The notes below the pieces were generated by a model. The model searched no databases. It was not told the DNA's origin and saw only the letters and a list, made by a program, of their open reading frames with translations. A stretch of DNA of 64,000 bases from Hedera helix (Eukaryota; Streptophyta; Magnoliopsida; Apiales; Araliaceae): assembly GCA_947179155.2 (NCBI GenBank), contig OX359284.1:7860432-7924431 (forward strand), in the 5' to 3' direction. How positions within the stretch are numbered: the stretch's first letter is position 1; every line of letters begins with the position of its first letter. A program made the translations under genes and the position numbers. Positions 11,504 through 22,422 of the stretch are shown here, piece by piece.

Positions 11504-11942
11504 ACCAACATTTTGACTTTCTATTGGGCTCCACTTTGGACCTAGGAATTAAATAAGTTGGGTTCATCCATTTAATTTAATTGAGCTCAATTTAATTATT
11601 CTATTGGGTTAACATTAAATAACCTATGTTATATTTAATTAAATCAAGCATTGGACTAGTTTAATTATTACATGGATTAAAGTTTAATTAATTACATGAG
11701 CTACTAGGTTAATTTATTTAACCTAGTTTAATACATCATTTGAACTTAAAAATATAATCCAATTAGATTTGCTTTAATTAATTATAACACCTTGCTTTAC
11801 TACTTTAAATCAATTTATACATACACAAGTATATTCACTTAATTATTAAATGCACAATTAATTAGTACAAAAATTTTAATTCATTGCTAATTATTTAATA
11901 ATTATAATTACAATGATATATATAGAAATCGTGGTCATTACA
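11341..11942 (-). mobile_element. Old chromovirus LTR, right part
   Basis: AT-rich non-coding sequence, including a (TA)n run, that ends in GGTCATTACA directly before the minus-strand polypurine tract at 11943. Minus-strand reading therefore gives an LTR start TGTAATGACC. It is the continuation of 1-1556 across the LARD. Confidence 0.7.
11439..11501. repeat. (TA)n microsatellite
   Basis: An uninterrupted TA dinucleotide run of about 31 units. Confidence 0.98.
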
Positions 11943-11978
11943 TTCTTCCCCCTTATAAGAATTCTATCATCGGAATTA
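11943..11978 (-). other. Polypurine tract and adjacent decayed stem-loop of the chromovirus
   Basis: Minus-strand AAGGGGGAAGAA precedes the LTR start. An imperfect inverted repeat, AATTCCG..TAGAATT, lies just upstream at 11959-11978 with a G.U and a C.A position, the same place as the intact stem at 4985-5002. Confidence 0.65.
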
Positions 11979-11992
11979 CAAATTTAAAGCTA

Positions 11993-14036
11993 CTAAAAAA
12001 TATGCGGATAATTATTCCTCATGTTTTCTTCAAGCTCCCACATAGCTTCCTCAGCGTTGTGGTTCCTCCAAAGGACTTTGACAGAATGTATAACCTTATT
12101 TCATAGTTTTTGCTCTTTCCTATCTAATATCTGGATAGGAATCTCTTCATATGATAAGTCTTTCTCAACTTATATTGGCTCATAGGATATGACGTGCTTG
12201 TAATCAGGCTTGTATGGTCGCAACACTGACACGTGAAAAACATTATGGATATGCTCCAGTTCAGGAGGTAGAGCTACCTCGTATGCCACTTCACCCACCC
12301 TCTTCAGTATTTCGAACAGTCCTATGAACCTCGGACTCAACTTCCCCAGCTTCCCAAATCGAATCTTCCCTTTCCAGGGAGACACCTTCATAAATACAAA
12401 ACTCCCTACTTCAAAATATCGCCTTTGTCGACGTAGATCTGTATATTTCTTCTGGCGATCTTGAGCTGCTACTAATCAAGCTCTTATTACCCTGATAATT
12501 TCTACAGTCTGTTGAACCAATTCCGGTCCCAACAGTCGACTTTCTCCTACCTCATCCCAACATAAAGGTGTTCTACATTTTCTCCCATATAAAGCTTCGT
12601 AAGGCGGCATGCCTATGCTCACATGATAACTATTATTATATGCAAACTCAACTAACGGTAGATGGTATTCCTAACTGCCCTTGAAATCCATCACACAGTC
12701 TCTGAGCATATCTTCCAATGTCTGAATTGTTCTTTCGCTTTGCCCATCAGTATGTGGATGATACGTTATACTCATTCTTAACTGCGTCCCCATTCTTTCT
12801 TGAAGACTCCTCCAAAATTTTGATGTGAAGCGCGAATCTCTGTCTGACACAATCGATACTAGCACTCCATGTCTTGAAACTATCTCCTTTATATACAGCT
12901 TTGCTAACTGATTCAAACTGAACTTAATCTTAATCGACAAAAAATGCACTGACTTTGTTAGTCGATCCACAATCACCCATATGACGTCGTATCCCTTATG
13001 TGTTGCTGGAAGTCCTATCACAAAGTTTATCGTGATATGCTCCCATTTTCACTCAGGAATCTCTAACGGCTATAGTAATCCACTCGGTCTCTGATGTTTT
13101 GCCTTTACCCTCTGACAAGTTAGGTATCGACTGACACATTCTGCAACCTCTCTTTTCATATTTGGCCATCAAAAATGTTGACGTAGATCTTGATACATCT
13201 TCGTACTCCCCAGATGTATCGAGTATCTTGTACTGTGAGCTTCTTGCAAAATCTCCTCTCGTAATTCAGGCACAAACGGTACCTAAACACGATTTTCAAA
13301 CTTTAGCAATCCTTTCCTATCCACTTTGAATTTGACCTCCTCCCCATCAGTCATCCTATTTCTTATTCTGTCGCATTCTTCATCTTTGTCTTGAGCCTCT
13401 TTGACCTTATCTAACAAGGTTGAGCTTGCTTCCATTTCTATCGACTCCTTTGGATTTTTCACCTCCAACTCCATTCGAGACATTTCTTTCACCAGTTCTT
13501 CCTGTTCTGTCAATTCAAACAACTTTTTCCTGCTATTTCTACTTAGAGCATCTGCTACTACATTGGTTTTGCCAGGATGGTAAAGAATTTCACAATCATA
13601 GTCTTTGATCAACTCCAACCATCTCCGTTGTCTCATATTCAACTCCTTTTGCGTGAAGATATACTTCAGACTTTTATGGTCTGTGAGTATCTCACATTTT
13701 TCTCCATATAAATAATGTCTCCATATATTCAGGGCAAACACTACCGCTGTCAGCTCCAAGTCGTGGGTAGGGTATCCCTTCTCATAATCCTTTAATTGTC
13801 TTGATGCATATGCAATAACCTTGTCGTTTTGAATAAGCACACAGCCTAGTCCCTTGTGCGATGCATCACTATAGACCGTAAAACCTCCTGTATCGTCCGA
13901 TAAAGTCAACAATGGAGCTTCACTAAGTCTCTTCTTTAACTCCTAAAAACTCTCCTCGCACTTCTCCGTCCATACATATTTCACTGTCTTCCTTGTCAAA
14001 TTGGTTAACAACGTTGCTATCTTCGAAAAGTTTTTA
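11993..14036 (-). pseudogene. Truncated gypsy (chromovirus, Tekay-like) pol: end of RT, RNase H, integrase, chromodomain-like tail
   Basis: Read on the minus strand in one unbroken frame: the last residues of reverse transcriptase (FSKIATLLTNLTRK, about 14036-13990); the RT/RNase H connection and RNase H (13912-13540; VYSDASHKGLGCVL, LTDHKSLKYIF, ADALSR); a decayed H2C2-like zinc region (about 13260-13090); the integrase core (13021-12671; VDRLTKSVHF, VSDRDSRFTS, GQSERTIQTLE, giving the D, D and E positions); the integrase C-terminal domain (12391-12170, HNVFHVSVLRPY); and a chromodomain-like end (VKVLWRNHNAEEAMWE) stopping at 11993. Nine internal stops lie at 12101, 12170, 12476, 12671, 13049, 13070, 13169, 13283 and 13943, with no frameshift. 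Gag, protease and most of RT are missing. Confidence 0.92.
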
Positions 14037-15005
14037 GCAAATGGCCAAAAATCATAAAGTTGGTAAAATTGAGTTTTAAAGTTGAAATTTTTTCTAAGTG
14101 TTGAAATATTTTGAAACGCCCTCTTACAGGTTATTGCTTCAATAATTTTAAGAAGCCAAATGAACCAAGTAGAATTTTTGTAAAATACTAGGTAGTGAGG
14201 TTTAATTGTGGTTCAAATTTGAGCTTAATTAGATGTAAGACGAATGAGTTAAAAATTAGCAAATGTAGTACAAAAATCAAAAATCCTATTTCCGAACATT
14301 GCGCCTAGGCGCAATGTTTTGTACTAAACATTGCGCCGGGGCCAAATGTTATTGTTCATGGCCGAGGAGATTTCACAGTTAGCGAAGTCTGACGGCGTCG
14401 GGGCGAGATTGCTATACATTTGAAAAAATTATAAGCTTCCAAAAAGCTATATTTTGATATGGAATGATAGAAATAAGTTATATAAGCCCTATAATTGATA
14501 ATAATGGTCAATGTAAAAGGTGTTAAGGTATAATGTAATAATGATTGGCATGATATAACATGTCTAAAGCCTTCAAAGCATGTTAAGGTTTATGAAAAAT
14601 GTTGGGAGTGAGCTATGATATATTATTAACCTATGTAAGGTATAATACATCAAATGTGAAATGATTAGAGACGAATGATCGAATATTTATGAGATAAATT
14701 TGAAAAAGGTTATAAAAGATGTTATGATTCTATAATGACATGTAGGTTCAATGTCGACAGATAAAGTTCGGATTAGCAAACCTGATGCGAGGAATAATAG
14801 AAAAAACAAACGAGAAGCGTAAAGGTTATATATATATAAAGCGTACCAGACAAGTTTTTCAGACTTAATTGTAATGATTGTTCTATGTGAACTATATGTA
14901 GTAAAAGATGTGGAATGTGCCCTATGTGTAACTATGTGATTTAACTGCAAAGTGAAATATGTGACATTTAAGTATAGCATGGTAAAGTAAGATATAAATT
15001 GTAAG
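14037..15005 (+). mobile_element. LTR-like fragment A, left part
   Basis: Non-coding sequence between the truncated pol and insertion B. With 19177-19937 it forms one interrupted LTR-like unit ending TTTCGGTGCGTTACA at 19937, so plus orientation. Its 5' end is not recognisable. The join with the pol fragment at about 14026-14037 looks like a recombination breakpoint that truncated both partners. Confidence 0.5.
14295..14318. other. 24-nt perfect palindrome centred on CCTAGG
   Basis: AACATTGCGCCT is followed at once by its exact reverse complement. A half-copy, AACATTGCGCC, follows at about 14329. It is the CpG islet of fragment A. Confidence 0.9.
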
Positions 15006-16298
15006 TGTAACACCCCCTTCCCGACTAGTGAAAAGGGAGGTTACGCACAAAGGAACTCTAAGCAGAATGTCAAAACAAAAAGGAGCTCTCTTCACACTTG
15101 CCCTTGAATCCCCTTGCTATCCCTGTCGGAAGAAAAACACAGCATGAGCCAACATAATCAACTGAACTAAACTGAGATTAACAAAATCAACTAAACTGAA
15201 TTACATAATATTACTGAACTGAACAACATAATCTACTAAACTAATCTACTGAACTGAATTGATCTACTGAACTGAACTGATTTACTGAATAACATGAAAG
15301 GCTGAATTGAATGGTTGTGTTTATTTTATACCGAGCTCAGAACAAAACAGAAATATACCTTGTCACAAAGATAAGTCAAAATACTGCCACACAGGCAAGC
15401 ACACATTGGACTGCAGATCCAAATGCATACAAAATCGAAAAGGTGTGATTGGCACTACGAACAACACCAGATCGCAGAACAGAATAGAACAAAATGCTAG
15501 GGCCGACCCATACGCCTCCCACAACAAAACACCAAATGTCCACCGAAACACAAAATGGAGACGTCATGGACTAATCACACCGCCACAGAAGGTGTCATGC
15601 CTTAGTGCCTAGAGACATGCTTGTGGTACCCCCACAGGTGGTTATAGCTCAGGTATACCCTACGATACTTTCTAACAAAAATATTATGTCACAATGAATG
15701 CAACACAATATCATAAAAGGGGTTCTAATATGTACATGCTAAACCGAAACAAATCGACACAAAGTCTCCCAAATATACTAGCATGTACGTTTCTACAGAA
15801 TCAAAATAAATACTAGACATGCTTAATTAGTCTAAAGAGTACAAGATAAGTTGCGAATATCTAAAATCAAATAAAACTATCATATGCATTTGACTATGAA
15901 TAATATATCGAGATAATATCCAAATTCTAATGAGGAACAAAACAAACAAATTAAAATCAAATGTGTATCGCTGAAGGAGTACGAAATTCGTACCTGGAAT
16001 AAGCAATGTAATACCTGAAATTATATTGCAAAACTGACTCGTTAAATTCCATCTGTTGGAACTAATTAAACATAATAAAAGAATTGATAAATAAATAGTT
16101 AATCAATTGATTAAGTTTTACACATTTTCTTTCTCTAAGGCGAATTTGAAATCTTTTCATTCTAAACAAAATTTTACATAAAGGTATACATATTTTGACC
16201 ATATATAATATTTTACTAATTAACAACCTTCTTGTTCCAAAATAAATTTAAGTATATTTATAAAAATATTCTTTCCATTTTTAATTATGTTACAAACA

Positions 16299-16514
<216 letters not shown>

Positions 16515-16827
16515 GTCACAACTCTAAAGTTACCAAAAATAAAATAATAATTTAATATATCAAAATGCTAATTCCTAACAAAGATATACCAAAAATATGT
16601 ATTCTAACAAACTAAATAGCATACAAAAATTAAAACTACAAAATTAAAACGAAAACAGAAAATTAAATAATTACACAAAGAAAGAAAAATAGTCATACCC
16701 GAAATTATGAGGTTCGCAGTCCGCCCACGTCCTCGACACTGAAAAAATATTTTAACTAAGGAGGTCCTTACTAAAAAGGTCCTCACACAAAAAGTTCCTC
16801 ACAAAATAGGAGGTACTTAATGTTTGG

Positions 16828-19053
16828 TGTCGACGCCGGAAAAATCGTCTCCTTTTAATAATTACCCTTTCCAATTTTAGTCTTTTGATTACGATGTGAT
16901 TTTTTGGAAAAGATCGGCACAAGTGTCGACGAGTTTTGAATGATCGATTTTTATGATGAGCCAATTTGACCAGAGTCGCCAATTGGTATATTAGAAATGG
17001 ATGTACCAACTCATCCGAGTTTTAATTTTCGTAATTGTAATGGCTCATATGTGACTCCTAATTAATTGGTCTGTGAACCGAGATCCATAGAATTCAGGGG
17101 CTTGTTTAAGCGAGGGGAAGGTGTTAGGCACCCCCCAACTTCCATGAAAGCACGGTTACCGCAATCTTGATGCTTTCCTATACTTTTAAAATCTCAAAAC
17201 ATGCGTGTAAGTGCGTGTGTGCTTAAATGAATGTGGTGGTGAATTTTGCATAAGAAGCCGCTTTGATTATAGAAAACGTGCTTTATTTAGAAAGTGCTTT
17301 AGAACGTCTTTTGACCTATACGCAAAGGCTTTGTTTTATAATAGATATAGATTGAAAGCAATGAGATTTTATTAGGTGTCGTTTTTAGAAAATAAGGGTT
17401 TTTTAAACTTTCGTCAAATAGGAATCGAGACTATACATTGCTTTTGGACAGTAGAGTAAAATAAAATGAAGGCAACTTCTAGGAGCTCTTTAACCCTATG
17501 CACCGAAGTTTAATGAAAAGACGTTTATTTTTACAAAATCAATCTCTTATGATATTTAAGAAAACGTTTATAGCCTTTTCGCTAAATAGAAATTGACGTT
17601 CATTAAAACTCTCGATTTTTTAGCCTTGTGATTCTAATCCCCTAATTTGATTTACTTTTAGAAAATCTTTCTCGTTTGCCTTATTTTCTGAAATCGCTTT
17701 TCATGTCGTAATCCAATTCAAGCATTCAAAAATGTGTTGAGGCTATTCACGGGCATATGAGCCATCTAAATACACCCCGAACACCCACAGTCACACATTT
17801 CACTATTACGGGGCCTTAAACCCGATTTCGATTCGATATCGTTTTAAGGCCCGATATTTACATATGTACAAAAATGGCCCATTGTCGTGACTACATACAC
17901 CAAAAATTGTCCATCTTCGGAATTTGATCACAAGGATTTCATTCCTAGGCTCACAATCCCCAAAATCACCACACAACCATACAAGAAATACTAGATGACA
18001 CTAGACTTATTTCTATACCTCAAGAACCTAAAATTGCAAGCTCAACACTATGGACCACATGCTAACACAATAAATTACATATCACCGTACGGATATCATT
18101 GGGACATTAGGAGGAAATTTCGCTCCAACGGGACCCTCACTAATAATCCCTAATCCAAGGATCCTCAATAACACAACAAAATACTATATTCAAACAACCC
18201 AATAACAAGAGATTATGATAATAAAACAAACTAAAACTTCAAGAAATAAATCATTTTTTCACCTTGCAATACGTTAAGAAGCACCATATATTTCACTATC
18301 AAGTAAATAACACGAGATTGGCTCAGTATTTGAGCAAAGAAAAATTAAATTCCTCCTTTTTGGCCAACCCGTGACTTTCTCTCTCTAAAACTTCGCTTTC
18401 TCTCTCTATCTTTCCTATATTTCTCCTTTCTTCTTCTCTCTCGGACGAGCAAATGGCGTTGTATAGCTGACTGGGAGCAGCCGCAGGTGCATCTGCGTCT
18501 GGCCACAGATCCATTTGCGGCTGCCTGCTCTCGCCGACTGAGCCGCCGCCTCGGCTGCCGTGTGTTTCCTCGAGCCACGAAAATGCCAACTTGTCGTTGG
18601 CCGCAGATGCATCCGTGGCTGCCCGACTTCCTTTTCTCGATTTTCGTGTCACGCAGTCTTAAAACATCATCTTTGCTGTATTATTTCGGAAGGATGTTAC
18701 TTGATATAGAAATTGCTCTTTGTGCTTGGCTTCCAGGGGGCGCTGCCCCCTTACACCCCCGCCAGCTCACCGGCGAGCTGGGTAGCCGCTCGCTCACCGG
18801 GGAGCGAGACCCCCGACTACCGTAAGCGTAGTGGCCATTCGTCATTTTTGGTGATCAAATCAGGTTTTTCTGGATCAACTGTTTGCCTTGCCTCAAGTAT
18901 CCTGATGCTCGTTGTTCGTTGTGGCAATTTTGACCATAAGTTGTTGTGGTGACTTCGTGTTGGGGTCCACCTTCCATTTCGTATGTCGGGTCAAGTGACG
19001 ACTTTGCCCTCCTGTCAGGGTTAGTGTAGAAGTGCAAAATTTGGGTGTCTACA
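16828..19053 (-). mobile_element. Insertion C: solo LTR nested in B, TTTGG target duplication
   Basis: 2226 bp bounded TGTCGACGCC..GGTGTCTACA, with inverted-related ends, and flanked by TTTGG at 16823-16827 and 19054-19058. It contains GGGAAGGTGTTAGGCACCC (about 17114-17132), a word I associate with Tat/Ogre-type gypsy elements, and a GC-rich islet (18470-18625) with repeated GCCGCAGNTGCATC words. No protein motif was seen; the short open frames at 18323-18952 fall in this islet. Confidence 0.8.
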
Positions 19054-19176
19054 TTTGGTATATAAAACTAAAAGGGGTGAAGTCATATATATAAGTAAAG
19101 GTAAGGGAATGTTTTAACAAAATGGGTGATGTGGGACTTCCCCTAAAATGTAAAAAAAAACGGCTATTACAGTAAG

Positions 19177-19937
19177 CATGAAAAGTGTTATCTGATTGAC
19201 TTGCTGAGCCTTTATGCTCACTCTTGCTATGAACTAACTTTTCAGGTAAAGTACGAGAAGGCTGGATGTTCCAGTTAAGCTAAAGGTAAAGAGTGCTAAA
19301 TGCATAGAGAAGTATGAAGGAAATTTGTTAAGTGTATCTGTGTAATGTTCCTGTAAAGCTGATAAATGTTAAACCTTGAAGGTGATAGGAATGGATGTGT
19401 GATTTGTAAATCCATAGCGATTGCAGTGAATGTAATTTGATATGAGAAATGTTGTAATAAGATAAAATAAAGATATTATTGGTAGTCGAGTTTTATATAT
19501 AATAAACTTGTATGTATGGTACTGATGTATGTAAACAGGAACAATGATGGAACAAGCGTAAGCAAGTAGAGTTGTGTATTATGTGTAATTTAGTGATGAA
19601 AATTTATTCACTGGTTATATTATGTAAATCATAATATATATGATTCTGATAATTGTAATAGACTAGATCACAATTTATTAATGTTTGACCTAAGTCCTAA
19701 AGTATAGAAATTGAACATTACGATTCTGAGACAGGTAAGGAATGTAAAATAAATAAACAGATTTATGAATCGCATTATGGTCAAATAATGATTTTAAAGG
19801 TTAAAGGTTATGTATTAATATACGAAATCCACGTTATGATGCTTTATGAATATATAATATGGTTTTAAGATTAATAGTTATGTTATCTAGAAATGATTGG
19901 ATAAAATTAAGTAACGTATGAATTTCGGTGCGTTACA
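19177..19937 (+). mobile_element. LTR-like fragment A, right part
   Basis: Continues 14037-15005 after removal of B. It carries the GAGC..GCTC hairpin at 19206-19219 and ends GGTGCGTTACA. No target duplication is visible on the right. Confidence 0.5.
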
Positions 19938-19965
19938 TATACCCTTTAAAACAATGAGTAACAGT

Positions 19966-20488
19966 TCGGATTAGAGACATCTGCTACTATTAGTAGCGAG
20001 AAGTATAAAAAAAAATATATCATCCACTACTAATAGTAGTGGACGCTAATCAATATAAGGATTTAGCTTTATTAATTAGGATTTTAGAGTTTATTAGTTG
20101 AGATTTAGGGTTTATAAATCAGGGTTTATTAACTCTTTTTAACTGGGTTTAAGGTTTATTAACCTTATTAACCTCTAGTTAATAAACTCTAACCTTTGAT
20201 AATAAATCATAAACTCGAGTTAATAAACTTTAAATCTTAGTTAATTAACCCTAAACCCTAGTTAATTAATTATAAATTTCAGTTAATAAATCCTTAACCC
20301 TAGTTAATAAATCTTAACCCCTAATTTATAAACCATAAACCCTAGTTCATAAACTTTAAACCCTAATTAATAAAGTTAAATTCTTATTTTGATTAGCGTC
20401 CACTACTATTATTAGCGTGTTTTTTTCCCCAGCCTGCTACCAATAATAGCGAGCGTTGATTTGCAGTATCTAATCCTGATCGTTACTC
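19966..20488. mobile_element. Foldback MITE with telomere-like inner repeats
   Basis: Left terminus GAGTAAC..GGATTAGAGAC is mirrored at the right by GTATCTAATCC..GTTACTC. Inner arms also pair: CCACTACTAATAGTAGTGGACG with GCTAATCA at about 20013-20052, against TGATTAGCGTCCACTACTA at about 20391-20409. The core (20085-20380) is filled with words such as AACCCTAGTTAATAAA on the right and TTTATTAACTNGGGTTT on the left, so the whole unit can fold on itself. No certain target duplication was found, so the superfamily is open (Mutator-like is possible). Confidence 0.75.
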
Positions 20489-20552
20489 CTTGTAAAGAAT
20501 ATAGATAATGTATGCCGTATACGGATCCGTTGCAAATACATGCTACGGATCA

Positions 20553-20557
<5 letters not shown>

Positions 20558-20618
<61 letters not shown>

Positions 20619-20619
20619 T
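20558..20619. repeat. (TA)n(GATA)n microsatellite
   Basis: A TA run followed by about seven GATA units. Confidence 0.97.
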
Positions 20620-21427
20620 TAGGGTTTTAAGATTATACAATCTTTGACAACTGACACCGAAACATTGGTTAAACTAGTGTACATTATAACAAAAACGTGA
20701 ATGATTAATTATCGTATTACCATGAACAAGATAAATTCTTTAATCGAGGAAGACGATAAAGAATATAATAGCGAAAATTAAGAATAATTATTAAAGATAA
20801 AATATCCTGCAAACTTGAAAGGGGGAAACACACACACACAAATATAGAAACATAGAGATAAAAACTCATAAACGCTAAAAAGAAAAATAATAAAATTCTA
20901 AGTACTATAAAATTTAAAAAGTTAAGCCCAAAATACAAATGGGATAAAATTAAAATTAAACTATTGAATTTTTCTAAATAACAAATAAAAATAGATATAA
21001 AGAATTATATAATCATAAATACTAGAGTTAATAAAAATCCTAATCTTTAATGATACTTTTCACTGCAACAGGATGCTTGAACTTTGAGTTCTTGTAATTG
21101 ATGTTAGAGTGTCATACTCTACAATCTCAAACACGACGTTCTTGCTCTACGATTTTTAGCTCATATTTTGAACTTTGTATTCTAGCTTTATTATTTGTCT
21201 GTACGATCTAGCTCTATGATTTTGCCCACGATCTAACTCTACTATCCAGCTTTAAGATCATAGTCCTCATTTACTGTAATGTTAGTTCGTAGATTGTAGA
21301 CTTCAGTTTTATGAAATCTTGGGCCATACAATGAGTCTCTCAACAATACAGTAACTATAAGCTCTATTATTTGACAGTTGATCTTTCTACCCTATTATAC
21401 TACGTAGCGTAACTTCAATAATATCTA

Positions 21428-21492
<65 letters not shown>

Positions 21493-22059
21493 TTTTAATA
21501 TATAGTTTTAATACATTGAAAGACATTATCAATTCTAAATACATGAATTAAACTTTGATTTATCTAGAATTGAATGGAGTTTTTCATATTTCGACCCAGA
21601 GAATTTAATAAAGACATACTATAGATATTCTAAACAAAATATTAGATAAGACAATTTATATAATTAATTAAATAAATAAAATAGTAAGTTAATGAGCTTG
21701 TCTATAAACAAGAAAGAAAAAGTACAACAAGAAAGCGAAGAAAATACAAGGGAAATAAATTAAAAAGGCCAAAAAAAACAAAGACCAAAGGGAAATACAA
21801 GAATGTGCACGCGCCACGGAACGAGTTGAATTAAAATTCCACTAGCAATGATTATTTCTGGTAATTGTCCAAAAACCAAAAGCTTACTCATTCCTCAATT
21901 AGATTATCCACGCTCAAGTCCTTGACTTTTTGTTTGGCATCTCATTAATTTAAACAATAAATTGAAAAATATAATACAGGTCAGAAAAATCCAAAAATAT
22001 ACCGACTTTCGGATTCTGATTCCAGACTTTTCAACCATCATTATCTTTCCCTTTGTTTC
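20620..22059. other. Intergenic region upstream of the ArfGAP-C2 gene
   Basis: No gene or recognisable transposon was seen. 21070-21400 has degenerate repeats of words like CTCTACGATCTAGCTCTA. A (TA)n run lies at 21425-21484 and a short (CA)n at about 20829-20840. The last 500 bases are expected to hold the promoter; beyond the TATA-like box no regulatory motif is certain. Confidence 0.6.
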
Positions 22060-22063
22060 TTTC

Positions 22064-22070
22064 TATAAAA
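22064..22070 (+). promoter_or_regulatory. Possible TATA box of the ArfGAP-C2 gene
   Basis: TATAAAA lies 310 bases before the start codon, so transcription would start near 22095-22105 with a 5' UTR of about 280 bases. This is inferred from motif and position only. Confidence 0.45.
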
Positions 22071-22379
22071 CCTAGTGTTTATATTATTTGTTAACATATA
22101 TTTATTAAAGAATTCAACTATTTTTACCCGGTACATGTTTCAATTGTTGATTGCTGATGAACCCATCTGCCATTAATTTTTCTTCAATATGTAAGAACCC
22201 ATTTATATTACTAATATTTTGTTTTATTTTTCTGTTGTTTTGTTTCTCTGTTTGTGGTACTGGATTGTATATGTTTTTTGTTACCCATTATGTTTAATGC
22301 AGAAAAAAAGGCAGATAAATGTTTAAATTGAAGATTATAGGACTGTTTGTTGATTTGGGTCTGAAATTCTGGACCTGAA

Positions 22380-22422
22380 ATGTCAACCCAGAAACCAGAT
22401 TTGATTCCCCCCATTGATTCAG
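22380..22422 (+). CDS. AGD11: ArfGAP-C2 gene, coding exon 1
   Basis: ATG at 22380 gives MSTQKPDLIPPIDS plus the first base of Asp15, then GTAATT. This start is chosen because it is in phase with exon 2 and the short Pro-containing lead fits the family. Confidence 0.88.

Noticed and set aside
18323..18952. Overlapping frames of 60-112 codons
   Set aside because: They fall in the GC-rich islet of solo LTR C on both strands, without start context or known motifs.
20085..20380. Interstitial telomere
   Set aside because: The CCCTAAA words are scattered, occur in both orientations and lie inside paired MITE arms, not in a head-to-tail telomere array.
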